45,185 bases of DNA, taken from a bacterium (lineage in GTDB: Bacteria; Hydrogenedentota; Hydrogenedentia; Hydrogenedentiales; SLHB01). The position numbers were made by a program, and so were the translations under genes. Below the pieces are notes generated by a model. The model was not told the DNA's origin. It saw only the letters and a list, made by a program, of their open reading frames with translations, and ran no database searches. Shown piece by piece: positions 19,369 through 28,183 of this stretch. Location of the stretch: NCBI GenBank assembly GCA_024231375.1, contig JAAEQP010001151.1, positions 1-45,185 on the forward strand, read 5' to 3'. Position 1 is the stretch's first letter, and every line of letters begins with the position of its first letter.

Positions 19369-20853
19369 CTACCACGTGTATTGGACGCGATAGGCGATTG
19401 TGCATTCCTCATCGGGTTCCACCTGGACACGAAACTCGATGGTGTCGCTGTCCATGGTCTTGAACATGTTGGAGTGCTCGACGACTTGCCACGTCTTCCA
19501 GCGGTAGAGATGCTCAACAACGCGCACTTCCACTGCCTGGCGTTTGCGGTTGCGCAGTTTGATCTCGAAGGCCTCTTCCATCGTGTTGCGATCACGGTCC
19601 ACGGAGAAGTCGGTTCGGGAGCGTTCGCCGACGATGTCGAAGGCGGCGCCCAGATGGATGCGGATCGTTTCCTTCTCCGGCGTGTGGTCGATGGTGTTCT
19701 CGCCGATGAACTCCTGCTGGCCGTCGCTGTTCGTGCGGTAGAAGCGCGCACGCCCCTTGGGCAGCGGCAGGCCAAGCTGGTTGTGCTTGGTGTTCTCCAA
19801 TTCAAACATGGTCAGGACGCGGGAATTCGCCTGGGGTATGTAGTCGCCTCCCATCTGCACCGATGCACCGGGAGCGTACTTCGCACCGCGCGCTCCATCG
19901 TACACGTAGAAACGCCGGAACGACACGCCGTCGGCGCGAATGAACTCGACTTGCTTGGTCTCCCGATCAAGGAGGGCAACGGGGCTCTTGAGGGTGTACA
20001 GATGGTACTCGTCGAACCGCTTCTCCGTGACGGGTGGCGGGGCACCGGCGTTTCCGCCCAGGCGATAGTCGAAATCGGCCAACTCGCTCGTGGCCCGGCG
20101 GTCGTCCCTCACGCGGTTGATGTCGCCCGCCATCAGCTTGACTCGGGCGTTCCTGAACGCCTTACCGGTCTGGTTGTGCATGGTGACCCAGCCGCCGATG
20201 TCCAGCGTGTTGCCGGACTCGGGTGCGACCAGGTTGTAGCTGGCCTCCCAACGCATGCCGCCGGTCACGTAGCTGAGTTCGGCGTCAAACGCCGCATCAG
20301 ACGGCGACTCGATGATCCAACGGAGCGTGGGCTTCAGGATGGTGTCGTCCTTGAGGGCCGGGAACAGAGGCTCGCCGGGCAGTCCGAACCGTATCTCGCC
20401 GTCAACCTTGACCATCGGGACGCCGACGGACGACGCGCGCTGGTGGGGGTCCGGGGCTGTGTAGCCGCTACGTAGGACCTTGCCCGAGACGGTTCGTTCT
20501 CCCTCGGCCCCGCGGACAAGGAAGTCGATGGTCTCGCCCTCGTACAGCGACAGCAGGAGCCCCTTCGACACGGGGTCCGCGCGGTAGTTCTGTTCGAGAA
20601 TGCAGAACGGACGTACGCCCTCAGGATCGCGCAGGATGACTGAATCGGGTTCCACTTGGGCCGTGACATCGCTTTGCGTCACGTGATTTTCACCGGACCG
20701 GAGGTGCAGTGGTACCATGTCGCGAACCACCCCGAAGCCGCCGTTGTAGATGGTGATGGCCGACTCCGCCTGGGCCACGCCACAGGTCACGAGGCCGAGG
20801 AGAAGGGCCATCAGCGCATGCCGGCGCGTTGACGGTTTCTTCGGGGCTACCAT
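19369..20853 (-). CDS. DUF4139-type secreted protein, paralogue 2
   Basis: A 494-residue protein with a signal sequence (RRHALMALLLGLVTCGVAQAES). It has the DUF4139-like pattern: ITIYNGGFGVVRD at the mature N-terminus, YVTGGMRWEASYNLV and TKQVEFIRADGV in the middle, and a C-terminal beta-rich domain ending RVQYTW. By eye about half of the residues match the gene upstream (20847-22325) along the whole length, so this is a tandem duplication. Its start overlaps the upstream paralogue's stop by 7 bp. Function is unknown; the family often lies in envelope or secreted contexts. I do not assign a reaction. Confidence 0.8.
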   Translation of the reverse strand: MVAPKKPSTRRHALMALLLGLVTCGVAQAESAITIYNGGFGVVRDMVPLHLRSGENHVTQSDVTAQVEPDSVILRDPEGVRPFCILEQNYRADPVSKGLLLSLYEGETIDFLVRGAEGERTVSGKVLRSGYTAPDPHQRASSVGVPMVKVDGEIRFGLPGEPLFPALKDDTILKPTLRWIIESPSDAAFDAELSYVTGGMRWEASYNLVAPESGNTLDIGGWVTMHNQTGKAFRNARVKLMAGDINRVRDDRRATSELADFDYRLGGNAGAPPPVTEKRFDEYHLYTLKSPVALLDRETKQVEFIRADGVSFRRFYVYDGARGAKYAPGASVQMGGDYIPQANSRVLTMFELENTKHNQLGLPLPKGRARFYRTNSDGQQEFIGENTIDHTPEKETIRIHLGAAFDIVGERSRTDFSVDRDRNTMEEAFEIKLRNRKRQAVEVRVVEHLYRWKTWQVVEHSNMFKTMDSDTIEFRVQVEPDEECTIAYRVQYTW

Positions 20854-22325
20854 GTGTAGTGGACCTTGTACGTGACGGTGCGCTCCTCGTCAGGTTTGAC
20901 TTCCACACGGAACTCGATGCTCTGGCTCTCGGTCTTCTTGAAGGGATCCGACGACTGTGTGACCTCCCATTTTCGCCACCGATACAGGTTCTCAACCACG
21001 CGAATCTCGACGGGCTCCTTCTTGCGATTGCGCAATTTGATCTCAAAAGCCTCGTCCAACGTGCGGCGGCTATGCTCCACGCTGTGGTTAGTGCGCCGGC
21101 GTTCGCCCACCAGGTCGAAGGCGTTACCGACATAGACACGAACCGTCTCGCCCCGTGGCGTGTGGCGGATGATGTTCTCGCCGGTGAACTCGAGTTGATT
21201 GTCATCGTCACGCCGGTAGAAGCGGGTGCGTCCCTGAGGAAGCGGCACACCAAGACCATTCTTGTCCGTGTTTTCGAACTCACACATGGTCCATACCTTG
21301 GGATTCGACTGGGTACCGTAATTCTCGTCCTGACGAATCCTCTGGGAATCCCAATTCCGGTACCGGTTAGCGTCGATCTTGGCGCCGTTATAGACATAGA
21401 ACCGCGTCATCTTCACGCGGGCGGCCCGCAGGAACTCGACCTGCTTCGTCTCGTTGGCGTGAAGAGTCGTGGGTCGTTGCACGGTGTACAGGTGGTATTC
21501 GTCGAACACCTTTTCACGGACGTTGGGCTCGGAGGGGACACCACTGTAGAATGCCATCTCGGCAGAGTACCCGGCTTGTCTGGTCTGGGGCTGAAGCTTG
21601 CTCACGTCGCCCGCCATCAACTTGACCTGAGCGTTCCTGAACACCTTCCCGGTCCGATTCTGCATAGTGATCCACCCCACCACATCCAAGCTGTCGCCCT
21701 TCGGCGGGGCCACGAGATTGTAGCTGGCATCCCACGTGAACCCGCCCGTCACATAGCACAATTCGGCGTCTACGGGTCCTGCCTTGTTGGATCGAAGCAC
21801 CCAATGGAGGGTCGGCTTGAGGACAGTGTCGCCTCTCAACGCTGGGAAGAGGGGCACGCCAGGTAAGCCGAACCGCAGCTTGCCGTCGACCTCGATGATG
21901 GGCTGAGAATGGGATGTCATCACGTGGCCATGCGCGTTGCGGATAGGGCGGACATATCCGCTACGAACGATCGTGCCCGTTACGCGATCCTCGATATCGC
22001 CCCGTTGCACCAGGAAATCGATGGTCTCGCCTTCGTTCAACGACAGGAGCAACTCCTGCGAGACGGGATCGGCCCGGTAGTTCTGTTCCAACACCTGGAT
22101 CGTCCGTTTGCCCGCCGGGTCGCGTAGAATAACGGAATCGGGCTCCAGTTGCCGCGTGATGTCGGTATAGTCGGTCACCGTCTCCCCGTCTCGCAGGACA
22201 AGGGGGATGGTCTCCCGAACCACGGCGAAGTCCTGATTGTAGATGGTCAGACTCGGTTCGGCTACGGCCGCACCCGTCGCCGCTACGAACGCGACTAGCG
22301 TGACTGCCAGTAATACTCGATTCAT
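20847..22325 (-). CDS. DUF4139-type secreted protein, paralogue 1
   Basis: A 492-residue protein with signal peptide MNRVLLAVTLVAFVAATGAAVAEP. Family-like segments are LTIYNQDFAVVRE, VLEQNYRADPVSQ, YVTGGFTWDASYNLV, FDEYHLYTV and ETKQVEFLRAARV, and it ends VHYTW. GGGAGGATCG just upstream of ATG 22325 on the minus strand gives a clear ribosome site. It is the first gene of a four-gene minus-strand unit (two DUF4139, propeller, esterase) and is divergent from pepF. The biochemical role is not known. Confidence 0.8.
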   Translation of the reverse strand: MNRVLLAVTLVAFVAATGAAVAEPSLTIYNQDFAVVRETIPLVLRDGETVTDYTDITRQLEPDSVILRDPAGKRTIQVLEQNYRADPVSQELLLSLNEGETIDFLVQRGDIEDRVTGTIVRSGYVRPIRNAHGHVMTSHSQPIIEVDGKLRFGLPGVPLFPALRGDTVLKPTLHWVLRSNKAGPVDAELCYVTGGFTWDASYNLVAPPKGDSLDVVGWITMQNRTGKVFRNAQVKLMAGDVSKLQPQTRQAGYSAEMAFYSGVPSEPNVREKVFDEYHLYTVQRPTTLHANETKQVEFLRAARVKMTRFYVYNGAKIDANRYRNWDSQRIRQDENYGTQSNPKVWTMCEFENTDKNGLGVPLPQGRTRFYRRDDDNQLEFTGENIIRHTPRGETVRVYVGNAFDLVGERRRTNHSVEHSRRTLDEAFEIKLRNRKKEPVEIRVVENLYRWRKWEVTQSSDPFKKTESQSIEFRVEVKPDEERTVTYKVHYTW

Positions 22326-22370
22326 TGTACGATCCTCCCGTAGTCAACACAGTGCTGTGGCGCTGGCCCA

Positions 22371-22399
22371 TTTATGGCACAGATCGCTGCGCACGTCCA
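22371..22399 (-). promoter_or_regulatory. Candidate promoter of the DUF4139 operon (extended -10)
   Basis: On the minus strand: TGGACG (22399-22394), a 17-bp spacer, and CATAAA (22376-22371) preceded by TGC. It is 46 bp upstream of ATG 22325. Each hexamer matches consensus at four of six bases. Confidence 0.4.
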
Positions 22400-22430
22400 G
22401 TTTCATCTATTGAGACACCGTCCCCGGCAT

Positions 22431-22459
22431 TTGGTTCGAGGGAACGGTGTTTGTATACT
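22431..22459 (+). promoter_or_regulatory. Candidate promoter of pepF
   Basis: TTGGTT (22431-22436), a 17-bp spacer, and TATACT (22454-22459). Its -35 lies about 30 bp from the divergent minus-strand -35, so the two promoters are back to back. Confidence 0.6.
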
Positions 22460-22534
22460 CGGATGGGCACGGACGGCGGATGCGCCGCCATGGAGCGAGG
22501 GCCTATGCCCTTGCAGCGGAAGAGGAAACACAGC

Positions 22535-24340
22535 ATGGCCAAGACGAAGAAGATCCCCCTGCGCAAAGACGTGAAGACCAATGACACGTGGGACTTGTCC
22601 CCCTTGTTCAAGAGCGACGCGGCCTGGACGCGGGCCTACAAGAAGCTGGAGAAACAGATCGGCGGGTTCGAGGCGTTTCGCGGGAAACTCGGCAAGTCTG
22701 CCCGGATACTGCGCGATTGCTGCGTTTTCGAGGTGGAGTTCGACAAGCAGGCCGAACGGCTTCAGTCCTACGCGTTCCTGAAGGCGTCCGAGGATGTTGG
22801 AGACAGCGCCTACCAGGGCATGACAGCCCAATACCAGAACCTGGTGCGCCGGGCCATGGAAGCGGCCAGCTTCATCGGACCTGAAATCCAGGCCATTCCG
22901 AAGAAGACGATGGACAAGTTCCTCAAGGCGCCCGTGCTGAAGCCGTTCCGTCTTGTCCTCGAACGGCTATTGCGGTACAAGCCGCACATTTTGTCGCAGA
23001 AAGAGGAGCGCATCCTGGCCATGCAAGCCGAGGTATCGGACACGGCAGGCAAGGTGTTCGGCCAGTTGAACGACGCCGACCTGAAGTTCGGATTCGTGAA
23101 AGACGAGCAGGGCGAGTCCGTTGAACTTACCCAGAGTTCGTTCCGCAGCCTGCTGGAATCGCCCAAGCGCGCCGTGCGCCGCAAGGCTTTCGACCAGTTT
23201 TACGTCGAATACGAGAACCATGCCCACACCGTCGCCGCTACGTTGAGCAGCGGCGTGCTTCAGGACGTGTACCAGGCGCGAGTACGCAACTATCCGTCCG
23301 CACTGGAGGGGTCCCTGTTTCACGACCGGGTGCCGGTGTCGGTGTACGACAATCTGGTCGCCGCGGTCCACGGAAACCTCGACGTGGTCTACCGCTACTT
23401 CGAACTGCGACGGAAGGCGCTTCGCCTTCGCGACATCCACTTCTACGATACCTACGTACCCATCGTCGAAATGGCGCGAGCGAAGACACCCTACGACAAG
23501 GCTGTCGGCATGGTGTGTGAGGCGCTGGCGCCGCTCGGCGCTGGATACTGCAACACGCTGGAGAAGGGATTGCGCGCGGGCCGGTGGGTCGACCGCTACG
23601 AGAACCAGGGCAAGCGGAGTGGCGCATTCTCGGCAGGCGGATTCTCTGGGCCACCCTACATCCTGCTGAACTACAAGGACGATGTGATTGACAGTGTGTT
23701 TACACTGGCCCACGAAGCGGGCCACTCCATGCACACCCATTTCAGCGCCCGTAACCAGCCTTATCAGTACTACGACTACACGATTTTCGTGGCCGAGGTG
23801 GCGTCGACCTTCAACGAACAGTTGCTGAACAAGCACCTGCTAGAACGCGCCACCAGCAAAAAGATGCGCGCCTTCCTCATCAACAAAGAGATCGACGAAA
23901 TCCGGGGTACCTTGGTCCGTCAGACTATGTTTGCCGAGTTCGAGAAGATTCTGCACGCCATTACGGAGGCAGGCGAGCCCCTCACCCTGGAATGCATCAG
24001 GGAAGAGTACCGCAAGCTGCTGGACCTCTATTTTGGTCCGGACTTCGCCATTGACGACGCCCTTTCCTTGGAGGGACTGCGCATTCCCCACTTCTACCAC
24101 GCCTTCTACGTGTACAAGTACGCGACGGGCATTTCCGCGGCCATTGCCCTGTCCAATCGCGTGGTCAACGGCGGAAAGAAGGAACTGGACGCGTATCTGA
24201 AATTCTTGAAATCGGGTGGCTCGAAGTACCCGCTCGACCTGCTGCGCGATGCCGGGGTCGATATGGAACGGCCGGAACCCGTCGACACGGCCATGGCCCG
24301 GTTCGGCGAGCTTGTCGACGAACTTGAGGAACTGGTGTAG
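22535..24340 (+). CDS. pepF: Oligoendopeptidase F (M3 family)
   Basis: A 601-residue cytoplasmic zinc peptidase, the normal length for PepF. The zinc motif H393-E394-A-G-H397 lies in TLAHEAGHSMHTHFS, followed by FVAEVASTFNEQLL, which supplies the third ligand. ENQGKRSGAFSAGGF and the C-terminal FYHAFYVYKYATGIS segment are typical. There is no signal peptide. ATG 22535 is preceded by AGAGGA (22521-22526) at 8 bp; the in-frame codons further upstream lie over the promoter. It probably degrades peptides of roughly 6-20 residues. A GH172 gene follows after 43 bp, possibly by read-through. Confidence 0.95.
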   Translation: MAKTKKIPLRKDVKTNDTWDLSPLFKSDAAWTRAYKKLEKQIGGFEAFRGKLGKSARILRDCCVFEVEFDKQAERLQSYAFLKASEDVGDSAYQGMTAQYQNLVRRAMEAASFIGPEIQAIPKKTMDKFLKAPVLKPFRLVLERLLRYKPHILSQKEERILAMQAEVSDTAGKVFGQLNDADLKFGFVKDEQGESVELTQSSFRSLLESPKRAVRRKAFDQFYVEYENHAHTVAATLSSGVLQDVYQARVRNYPSALEGSLFHDRVPVSVYDNLVAAVHGNLDVVYRYFELRRKALRLRDIHFYDTYVPIVEMARAKTPYDKAVGMVCEALAPLGAGYCNTLEKGLRAGRWVDRYENQGKRSGAFSAGGFSGPPYILLNYKDDVIDSVFTLAHEAGHSMHTHFSARNQPYQYYDYTIFVAEVASTFNEQLLNKHLLERATSKKMRAFLINKEIDEIRGTLVRQTMFAEFEKILHAITEAGEPLTLECIREEYRKLLDLYFGPDFAIDDALSLEGLRIPHFYHAFYVYKYATGISAAIALSNRVVNGGKKELDAYLKFLKSGGSKYPLDLLRDAGVDMERPEPVDTAMARFGELVDELEELV

Positions 24341-24383
24341 CCGCAACGGCGCAGCCGCCGCGGCCTGACGAAAGGACACTGTC

Positions 24384-25901
24384 ATGAACCTCTCACGAAT
24401 TCTCTGCACCGTCGTCATGGCGATCGCCCTGGCAGCACCGGCCATGGCGCAACCCGCCGGCGCGGGTCTTCTCGACGCCGTGACACAGCACCAGACGTAC
24501 CAGGCCCGCCGGGAGAGCAGTTCCAACGAGGACCTGCACAAGAACGGCGACGCCCGGTCCATCGACCCGGGCGAAACGTTGGTCTTGGGCGAACTCGAGG
24601 GGCCGGGCGTCATCTCCCACATCTGGTGTACCATCGGCACCGCTGACATCTTCTACGGCCGGAATCTGGTGCTCCGGTTCTACTGGGATGGTCTTGAACA
24701 GCCCAGTGTCGAAGTGCCGCTTGGCGACTTCTTTGGCGTGGGGCATGGGGCCTACACGAGCTACACATCGCTGCCCGCGGCGGTGTCGTCGCACGGCCGT
24801 GCGCGCAACTGTTACTGGCGGATGCCGTTTCAGAAGAGCGCCCGCGTGACCGTCACGAACGATTCCGACATTCGGACCGATTCGTTCTACTACTACCTGG
24901 ATTGGCAGAAGCACGACGCTCTTCCGGAAGACACCGCCTACTTCCACGGGCATTACCGTCAGGAAACGCCCGCCAAGCCCGGCGACTACACCATTCTCGA
25001 AACCACGGGCCGTGGCCACTATGTGGGCACCGTGTTGTCAACCCATCAGATGGAGTTGGGGTGGTACGGCGAGGGCGACGACCGGTTCTACATCGACGGC
25101 GAGGAGACCCCGTCCCTGCGCGGCACCGGCACGGAGGACTACTTCGGCGATGCCTGGGGATTCCGGCAATTCAGCACACCCTTCTACGGCGTCTCGTTGT
25201 GGGAAGGCTACCAGGCGGGCGACCGTGTGACGGCATACCGGTGGCATCTGCCCGACCCCGTGACCTTCACCGAGTCGTTGAAGGTCACCATCGAGCACCG
25301 GGGTAGCGCGTTCACCGATGCCATGGGGCATCTCGGCCAGTTCCTCGAGCGGTCGGATTGGGTAAGTTCGGTGGCGTTCTGGTATCAATCACCGGCGGTT
25401 GCGGCCGGAGAGGCGTTGGCGCCCGCGGCGGAACGGATTCCACCGTACCGCATTCTTCTCTCCAATGATCTGGAGGCGACGGCGAAGCCTGAGATGCTCC
25501 TTGCCAAGACGGATGAGGCCATCGCATATATGCCGGGCGTGCCCGATGCGCAGTTGGATGTCACCTTCGAAGTGGCCGAGAAAGGCCGCTACCAGATCAA
25601 TGCGATGATGCGCCATTCGTTGGTGGGCGGGATATACCAGATCACCTTGGATGACACCGCCCTCGGCGGACCCAAGGACTTCTGGATGCAGGGTCACGAG
25701 CTGCTATGGGACCGGCTCGGCCTGGTGGATCTCGAAGCGGGCACACACACGTTGCGATTCGAGGGGCGTGGCGCGTCTCCCAACGCGACCCAGATTCTGC
25801 CTTCCTACAAGGCCCTTGAGGTCGCGGCATTGGTGCTCTTGCGTCTTGAGGATATGGAAGGCTACCTGGCGGCATCGAAGGCGGTGCAGGGCAAGCAGTG
25901 A
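24384..25901 (+). CDS. Secreted GH172 (DUF2961) glycoside hydrolase
   Basis: A 505-residue protein with signal peptide MNLSRILCTVVMAIALAAPAMA. The DUF2961 jelly-roll fold shows as GPGVISHIWCTIG, VEVPLGDFFGVGHG, RNCYWRMPFQKSA, and the signature RGTGTEDYFGDAW containing the likely catalytic E251. DUF2961 is now glycoside hydrolase family 172, whose known members act on alpha-D-fructofuranosides (difructose dianhydrides) or D-arabinofuranosides. About 150 further residues form a second beta-sandwich (DVTFEVAEKGRYQIN...HTLRFEGRG) resembling an added carbohydrate-binding module. AAGGA before ATG 24384 is a good ribosome site. Its stop is 12 bp from a convergent glycosyltransferase. Confidence 0.88.
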   Translation: MNLSRILCTVVMAIALAAPAMAQPAGAGLLDAVTQHQTYQARRESSSNEDLHKNGDARSIDPGETLVLGELEGPGVISHIWCTIGTADIFYGRNLVLRFYWDGLEQPSVEVPLGDFFGVGHGAYTSYTSLPAAVSSHGRARNCYWRMPFQKSARVTVTNDSDIRTDSFYYYLDWQKHDALPEDTAYFHGHYRQETPAKPGDYTILETTGRGHYVGTVLSTHQMELGWYGEGDDRFYIDGEETPSLRGTGTEDYFGDAWGFRQFSTPFYGVSLWEGYQAGDRVTAYRWHLPDPVTFTESLKVTIEHRGSAFTDAMGHLGQFLERSDWVSSVAFWYQSPAVAAGEALAPAAERIPPYRILLSNDLEATAKPEMLLAKTDEAIAYMPGVPDAQLDVTFEVAEKGRYQINAMMRHSLVGGIYQITLDDTALGGPKDFWMQGHELLWDRLGLVDLEAGTHTLRFEGRGASPNATQILPSYKALEVAALVLLRLEDMEGYLAASKAVQGKQ

Positions 25902-25913
25902 GCGGTGTGCCTG

Positions 25914-27014
25914 TCACGCGAGGGCGGCGCGGTACCCGGCGATAGCCGCGTGCGCCATGGCCTCGTGGGTGAACTCGGCCGCGCGCGCGGGACCGTCGGT
26001 GCGCAGCCGGTCACGTAACGCGTCGTCCGTCAGAACTCGAACCAGTCCGGCCTCGATGGCGTCGACGTCCAGCGGGTCGCAGCATAGCGCCGCATCGCCC
26101 ACCACTTCCTGGAGCGCCGCGTCCGTCGATGTGAGGACCGGCGTGCCGCATGCCATCGCCTCCAACACAGGCAATCCGAATCCCTCATAGATCGAGACGT
26201 ATGCGAACGCCCCCGCCGCGGCGATGAGGGCGGGCAGTTCCTGACGCGGCACGTAGCCGGTGTATCGCAATCGATCACCGAGATTGAGGTCGTCGAGCTG
26301 GCGCTGTTCCTCCTCATACAACCAGATGCGGGGACCCGCCACAACGAGGCCATGGGGCAATCCATGGCGTTCGAGCCGGGCGACGGCTTGGGCCAGACGG
26401 ACGAGGTTCTTCCGGGGCTGAAGCGCGCCTGCGTAGAGAATGTAGTGCTCGGGCAAGTTGTGGGCTTCGGCAAAGGCTCGTCCCATCTCTGCATCCGCGG
26501 ACACGAACTCGATATCGACCGCGGGTGCCACCACGTCTATCTTGTCCAGCGGGACGCCGTATTCCTCAACGATCTGCTGACGCAGGGTCTCCGTCAGAGC
26601 GAACACGCGCCGAGCCCCGCTGAGGGTGCGCGGGGTCAGGTACTCAAGACGCCGACGGGTCTTTGGTTCCAGCAACTCGGGATGTCGCCGCCATACGATA
26701 TCGTGAATGCTCACCACGTAACGACGCGGGCAGAAGAGCGGCGCGGTGTACTGCACGTGAAGAAGGTCAACTCCCGTGCGCCATGCGGCCCAGGGCAGTC
26801 CAAAGGTTGCCCGGATGTTCGAGGACTGAGTGCCCAGCCGATGCGTGGCGACACCGGCGATGGCCTCGGGATCCTTTTCGGCGGCCTTGTCCACGTAGGC
26901 GACGATGTCGGTGTCCGGTGCGTGGTCCCTCAAGGCACGGAGCAAGGCGCGCATATAGGTCTCGTTGCCGCCGGCCCCCGTGCCGATGCTATGTGCGTCG
27001 ATGCCGACTTTCAT
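25914..27014 (-). CDS. Family 4 glycosyltransferase
   Basis: A 366-residue GT-B fold enzyme. The N-terminus MKVGIDAHSIGTGAGGNETY has the glycine-rich acceptor loop. LYAGALQPRKNLVRLAQAV and the E-x7-E region YEGFGLPVLEAMACGTPVL (about 278-296) are GT4 hallmarks for nucleotide-sugar binding. There is no membrane segment, so it acts at the cytoplasmic face, adding a sugar to the lipid-linked repeat unit of the exopolysaccharide. The start overlaps the preceding stop by ATGA (27014-27011). It is the last gene of the minus-strand operon. Donor and linkage cannot be read from sequence. Confidence 0.92.
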   Translation of the reverse strand: MKVGIDAHSIGTGAGGNETYMRALLRALRDHAPDTDIVAYVDKAAEKDPEAIAGVATHRLGTQSSNIRATFGLPWAAWRTGVDLLHVQYTAPLFCPRRYVVSIHDIVWRRHPELLEPKTRRRLEYLTPRTLSGARRVFALTETLRQQIVEEYGVPLDKIDVVAPAVDIEFVSADAEMGRAFAEAHNLPEHYILYAGALQPRKNLVRLAQAVARLERHGLPHGLVVAGPRIWLYEEEQRQLDDLNLGDRLRYTGYVPRQELPALIAAAGAFAYVSIYEGFGLPVLEAMACGTPVLTSTDAALQEVVGDAALCCDPLDVDAIEAGLVRVLTDDALRDRLRTDGPARAAEFTHEAMAHAAIAGYRAALA

Positions 27015-28183
27015 GGGCCGTCCGCCTTGCGAATGGATAGAGCTTCCTCGTACGTTTCACTCACTTGCGACACCATGGTCTCAAGGGTGAAGGAACGCTC
27101 GACCCAGTTCCGAGCAGCCCTGCCCATGCCCGCGCATCGGTTGGGATCGTCGGCGAGGGAGGCAAGCGTACGGGCGAGAGCATCTGAATCGCGCGGTGGG
27201 ACCAGCAGCCCGGTTTTGCCAACGTGCATCGTCTCGGACGTGCCGCCGATATCGGACGCCACGACAGCGAGCCCCGCGGCCTGCGCTTCGAGCACGGATG
27301 TTGGGAATCCTTCTTCAAGGATGGACGGTTGCGCGACCACGTCCATCGCGGCTAAGGTGCCGGGCAAATCGTCTACGAATCCGGTGAACGTCACTCGGTC
27401 AGCGACGTTGAGTCGCGCGGCGAGCTCTTCGAGTTCCTGCCGCGCCGGACCATTGCCCACGACGAGCACGTGTAGTTTGGGGCACTCCCCAGCCACCTCG
27501 GCGACCGCTCTGAGAAGATAGGAGTGGCCCTTCTCAACGGACACGCGGCTGACCGTGCCGACCACAAAGGCGTCTTTCGGAATGCCGTACGTATCGCGCA
27601 CCGACTGGCGCGACCCGTCGGGGTCGGCGGCTTGGACGGTGGCGAGGTCCAGTCCCGTATGGATCACGCGAATGCGGTCCTCGGGCGTGGGCCCGCGCAT
27701 GATCTTGCCCTTCATGTGGTTCGACACGGTGATGACGTGTTCGAACCGAGGCAATGCGAGGCGCCGCTCGACTCGGATGTTCATCCACCGCCGAATCGGG
27801 AACAGGCCGTTCCACCATCCATATGCGCTGGCCACGCACGCGCACGGCCATTGCTTGCGGCCGATGCCAATCATGATGTTCGAGTGAGGGTCGTGCGTGT
27901 GGAGGAGGTCGATGTGGTATCGCTCGATGAGGTCCAACACGGTGCGCCGGGCCCGTCCCCAATCGCGCCGGCTGCGCCACGGGATACGGTCGTCCGCCAC
28001 GGCGAGTCCGCGCTTCCCGGCTTCACGAACAAATGCCTCGTCGCCTTTCGAGAACGCCTCGTAAGGGACGCACACAATATTGAACCGGTCTTTGGGAAGA
28101 TGCTTGAGCAGATGCAGCACGATGGTGTGGGACCCACCGAATTCCCACGTGCGAACGAGGTAGAGGACGTTGACCCGGCTCAA
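27011..28183 (-). CDS. Family 4 glycosyltransferase, TTG start
   Basis: A 390-residue GT4 enzyme opening (M)SRVNVLYLVRTWEFGGSH. It includes LLHTHDPHSNIMIGIG, GTVSRVSVEKGHSYLLRAV and the E-x7-E region EEGFPTSVLEAQAAGLAVV. No ATG or GTG lies at the proper N-terminus. TTG at 28183 is supported by GGGAG 7 bp upstream on the minus strand and by the 4-bp TTGA overlap with the GH10 stop. It belongs to the exopolysaccharide operon and is coupled on both sides by 4-bp overlaps. Role: addition of one sugar to the lipid-linked repeat unit, by family and context. Confidence 0.9.
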   Translation of the reverse strand: MSRVNVLYLVRTWEFGGSHTIVLHLLKHLPKDRFNIVCVPYEAFSKGDEAFVREAGKRGLAVADDRIPWRSRRDWGRARRTVLDLIERYHIDLLHTHDPHSNIMIGIGRKQWPCACVASAYGWWNGLFPIRRWMNIRVERRLALPRFEHVITVSNHMKGKIMRGPTPEDRIRVIHTGLDLATVQAADPDGSRQSVRDTYGIPKDAFVVGTVSRVSVEKGHSYLLRAVAEVAGECPKLHVLVVGNGPARQELEELAARLNVADRVTFTGFVDDLPGTLAAMDVVAQPSILEEGFPTSVLEAQAAGLAVVASDIGGTSETMHVGKTGLLVPPRDSDALARTLASLADDPNRCAGMGRAARNWVERSFTLETMVSQVSETYEEALSIRKADGP

